Virus record (IMG/VR): IMGVR_UViG_3300036715_001527
Location: 1-28,343 of that record
From: a virus
DNA length: 28,343 nucleotides
Reading direction: 5' to 3' (one strand)
A program made the translations under genes and the position numbers. The notes under the pieces are model-generated. The model worked only from the letters and a program-made list of their open reading frames with translations, had not been told where the DNA came from and made no database searches. This document shows, in pieces, positions 26,578 to 28,343 of this stretch. Positions within the stretch are counted from its first letter, which is position 1, and the number at the start of each line of letters is the position of its first letter.

Positions 26578-27723
26578 GTGGCAAATACCCTTACCTCTCT
26601 GATCCCGGCGCTCTATTCGTCACTGGATGTCATCTCACGTGAACTCGTAGGTGCAATTCCTTGCTGTACGTTGGACGCTACTACTACCCGCGCTGCGGTC
26701 GGCCAACTGGTCTATTCTTTCCAGAGTCCTGCTGCAACAGCTACTAACATCACCCCAGGCGTTACACCACCGAATGACGGCGACCAAGTAATCGGCAACG
26801 TTTCGTTGACCATTACCAAATCGCGTCGTGTACCTTTCCGCTGGAGCGGTGAAGAAGAACTCGGCCTGAACAACAACGGCGCCGGTGCTGGTGCAATCAA
26901 GAATGCACAAATGCAGCAAGCAATGCGTACTCTGGTCAACGAAATGGAAATCGACGTGGTTCGCGCCGCTGTTGTTGCTTCCTCGCGTGCTTACGGTACA
27001 GCGGGTACAACTCCTTTCGCGTCGACTCTGGGCGATCCGGCACAAGTTCGTAAAATTCTGGACGATAACGGCGCTCCAATGGGCGATCGTTGCATGGTGA
27101 TCGACACAACCTCTGGCGCCGCTCTGCGTACACTGGCTCAACTGACCAAAGCAAACGAAGCAGGCACAACGCAAACTCTGCGTGACGGCGAACTGCTGAA
27201 TCTACATGGTTTCTCGATCCACGAATCGGCCGGTGTCGTCGCTGCTGCCAAAGGTACTGGTACATTGTACACTTCCGATACTGCCGGCTATGCGATCGGT
27301 GCAACTCAAATTGCACTGATTACTGGTACTGGTACGGTTCTGGCTGGTGACACAGTCACTTTCGCTGGCGATACGAATAAATACGTCGTCACTACTGGTG
27401 TAGCTGCACCTGGCACGATCACAATCGGCGGTCCAGGTCTGCGCAAAGCACTGGCCGCTTCGGCTGTCGCAATGACTGTCGGTAACTTGGCCACAAGCAA
27501 CATTGCATTCTCGCAATCGTCGCTGATTCTAGCTACTCGTGCTCCTGCATTGCCACAAGGCGGCGATCTGGCGGTTGACCGTATGACAATCACAGATCCT
27601 CGTTCGGGCATCTCGTTCGAAGTTGCCATGTATCCGCAATATCGTCAAATGCAATACGAAATCTCAGCATCGTGGGGCGTAGCAGGCATCAAGCCGGCGC
27701 ACTCTGCCATCCTGTTGGGCTAA
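26578..27723 (+). CDS. Major capsid protein (P22-coat-like)
   Basis: The start is GTG 26578 with AAAGGA upstream. The 381-aa protein has hallmarks of the P22 coat family: ANTLTSLIPALYSSLDVISR, ELVGAIPCC, SFQSPAATATNITPGVTPPN, MRTLVNEMEIDVVRAA, an inserted Thr/Gly-rich beta domain (about 235-300), and the ending ITDPRSGISFEVAMY to HSAILLG. It forms the icosahedral shell. Codons are visibly tuned (GGC, GGT, CTG) as expected for high expression. A terminator follows. Confidence 0.9.
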   Translation: MANTLTSLIPALYSSLDVISRELVGAIPCCTLDATTTRAAVGQLVYSFQSPAATATNITPGVTPPNDGDQVIGNVSLTITKSRRVPFRWSGEEELGLNNNGAGAGAIKNAQMQQAMRTLVNEMEIDVVRAAVVASSRAYGTAGTTPFASTLGDPAQVRKILDDNGAPMGDRCMVIDTTSGAALRTLAQLTKANEAGTTQTLRDGELLNLHGFSIHESAGVVAAAKGTGTLYTSDTAGYAIGATQIALITGTGTVLAGDTVTFAGDTNKYVVTTGVAAPGTITIGGPGLRKALAASAVAMTVGNLATSNIAFSQSSLILATRAPALPQGGDLAVDRMTITDPRSGISFEVAMYPQYRQMQYEISASWGVAGIKPAHSAILLG

Positions 27724-27747
27724 TTCGTAACGTAATTGATGTTCGTC

Positions 27748-27782
27748 AATACCGCTCTGGTTCACTCCGGAGCGGTATTTCT
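27748..27782 (+). terminator. Terminator after the major capsid gene
   Basis: AATACCGCTCTGG (27748-27760) pairs with CCGGAGCGGTATT (27767-27779) with one G-T pair and a 6-base loop, followed by TCT. The long strong stem fits an intrinsic terminator, although the T-tract is short, so partial readthrough to the next genes is likely. Confidence 0.72.
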
Positions 27783-27805
27783 ACATGCATAAATAAGGAG
27801 TCAAA

Positions 27806-28129
27806 ATGGACAACCCTCTCGAAAGCTGTGAAACAGTCGAGATTCAAACAGAACTAACCGAAGCTAATCCTTCTGGTGTGGTCATCATTAACGCCTCGGA
27901 CTACGACGAGACTACTATGAAACTTATTGGTGATTTTACTCAAACGCAGACAGCTAAAGAAGCACTGCTGAAAGCTGGTGAGCAAGCTCGTGTTGAGGCT
28001 CAAGCTGCAAAAGATGCATTGGCCGAACAAACTCGTCTTGCTAGTGAACAAAATTCGCAGGAAACTAAAATACCAGAGCAGCCCCAAACCTCGTCTGCCC
28101 CAGCAGATACTGCTAAACCTTGGGCCTAA
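27806..28129 (+). CDS. Small structural-type protein, 107 aa
   Basis: AAGGAG lies 7 bases before ATG 27806. The chain has an acidic N-terminus (VVIINASDYDETTMKLIGDF), a coiled helix (ALLKAGEQARVEAQAAKDAL) and a Pro/Ser-rich tail ending KPWA. Position after the capsid gene suggests a head-associated or head-completion role. A copy of the 9-mer (27876-27884) lies inside. No family is recognised. Confidence 0.62.
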   Translation: MDNPLESCETVEIQTELTEANPSGVVIINASDYDETTMKLIGDFTQTQTAKEALLKAGEQARVEAQAAKDALAEQTRLASEQNSQETKIPEQPQTSSAPADTAKPWA

Positions 28130-28174
28130 TAACTAAATAAGCCTGGCAATCTCTCAATTTTAATAGGGATACAA

Positions 28175-28343
28175 ATGGAAACGAAACGAAGTGGGGCTGA
28201 GATTGCGTCAGGCGACGTAAGTTCTTCAGCAATGGTTTCTCAAGCTGGTGGCGTATTCGAAGGTGCTAAAGCAGAAGGCACTTACGAGTTCGTTTGTCGG
28301 GACAAAGACGGTAACGTTAAGTGGACAGATGTTGTCGAAAATC
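28175..28343 (+). CDS. Start of a structural-type protein; C-terminus outside window
   Basis: The leader AGGGATACAA before ATG 28175 is nearly the same as before the scaffold gene. The 56 visible codons begin METKRSGAEIASGDVSSSAM and contain GTYEFVCRDKDGNVKWTDVV, a motif (YEF-CRD-DGNVKW-D) found in phage head or head-tail proteins encoded after the coat protein. Exact role unknown. Confidence 0.6.
   Translation, partial: METKRSGAEIASGDVSSSAMVSQAGGVFEGAKAEGTYEFVCRDKDGNVKWTDVVEN

Larger units (their letters stand above)
126..27884. repeat. Dispersed 9-mer GTGTGGTYA, 20 copies
   Basis: Plus-oriented copies start at 126, 5081, 5994, 7258, 10543, 12349, 13707, 14821, 16399, 19107, 20004, 20376, 21547, 25473 and 27876. 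Inverted copies start at 899, 5603, 9651, 12561 and 20053. The next base is usually T or A. Several sit on gene starts (5081, 10543, 13707) or stops (12349, 14821, 25473). No entry of known phage signals matches it in my memory. Confidence 0.85.

Noticed and set aside
1-28343. tRNA genes
   Set aside because: No cloverleaf with a TTCRA-type arm and acceptor pairing was noticed by eye; a covariance search would be needed to exclude one.
1-28343. Integrase, transposase or insertion sequence
   Set aside because: No recombinase or transposase motif and no terminal repeats with target duplication are seen in the window.

Overview
The window is part of a tailed double-stranded DNA bacteriophage genome: densely packed short genes with 1-14 base overlaps, no host housekeeping genes, and a recognisable terminase-portal-scaffold-coat block. 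The coat protein looks P22-like (HK97 fold) and the portal looks like the DUF4055 type. The Shine-Dalgarno sites and sigma70-like boxes suggest a Gram-negative, perhaps proteobacterial, host; this is inference. The window appears to be a segment of a larger phage, because the first and last genes run off its ends.

Layout. From 1 to about 18130 every credible gene lies on the minus strand and is read leftward. From 18584 to the right end every credible gene lies on the plus strand. The divergence zone (about 17260-18583) holds a 13-unit 7-bp tandem array, a perfect 14-bp hairpin, one Ala-rich gene and little else. It is the natural place for divergent early promoters and possibly a replication origin.

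Leftward arm (early or accessory genes, given in transcription order from right to left). First come small acidic helical proteins separated by a repeated two-hairpin RNA element (15771-17032), then a ribbon-helix-helix protein, a basic/disordered protein sharing a domain with the Ala-rich protein, tiny membrane peptides, and an AT-rich palindromic gap (13111-13449). Next is a long chain of overlapping small genes, many Cys-rich and zinc-finger-like, then DUF3846, HNH and RadC/JAB proteins and a winged-helix regulator. After these come a papain-like cysteine protease fused to DUF4214, a GC-richer cassette with a DUF1566 protein, an HTH protein, and the N-terminal part of a primase-polymerase.

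Rightward arm. Small early-type genes include a protein-kinase-like ORF and a VRR-NUC nuclease. They are followed by an intergenic control region and the head-packaging operon: small terminase, large terminase, portal, a 52-aa ORF with no Shine-Dalgarno site, scaffold, major capsid protein, a terminator, and two further structural-type genes.

Most interesting signals. (1) A 9-mer, GTGTGGTYA, occurs 20 times against fewer than one expected, often on gene boundaries. (2) At two of these sites an amber stop followed by TGT GGT YAT lies in frame with a downstream gene that has no ribosome binding site (RadC to winged helix; portal to the 52-aa ORF). (3) A small gene is split by a 77-nt segment with matching CAG codons at both edges and a stop plus hairpin at the start of the gap, resembling a translational bypass layout. 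(4) A two-hairpin RNA element occurs three times with compensatory base changes. (5) A papain-DUF4214 fusion sits in the early region.
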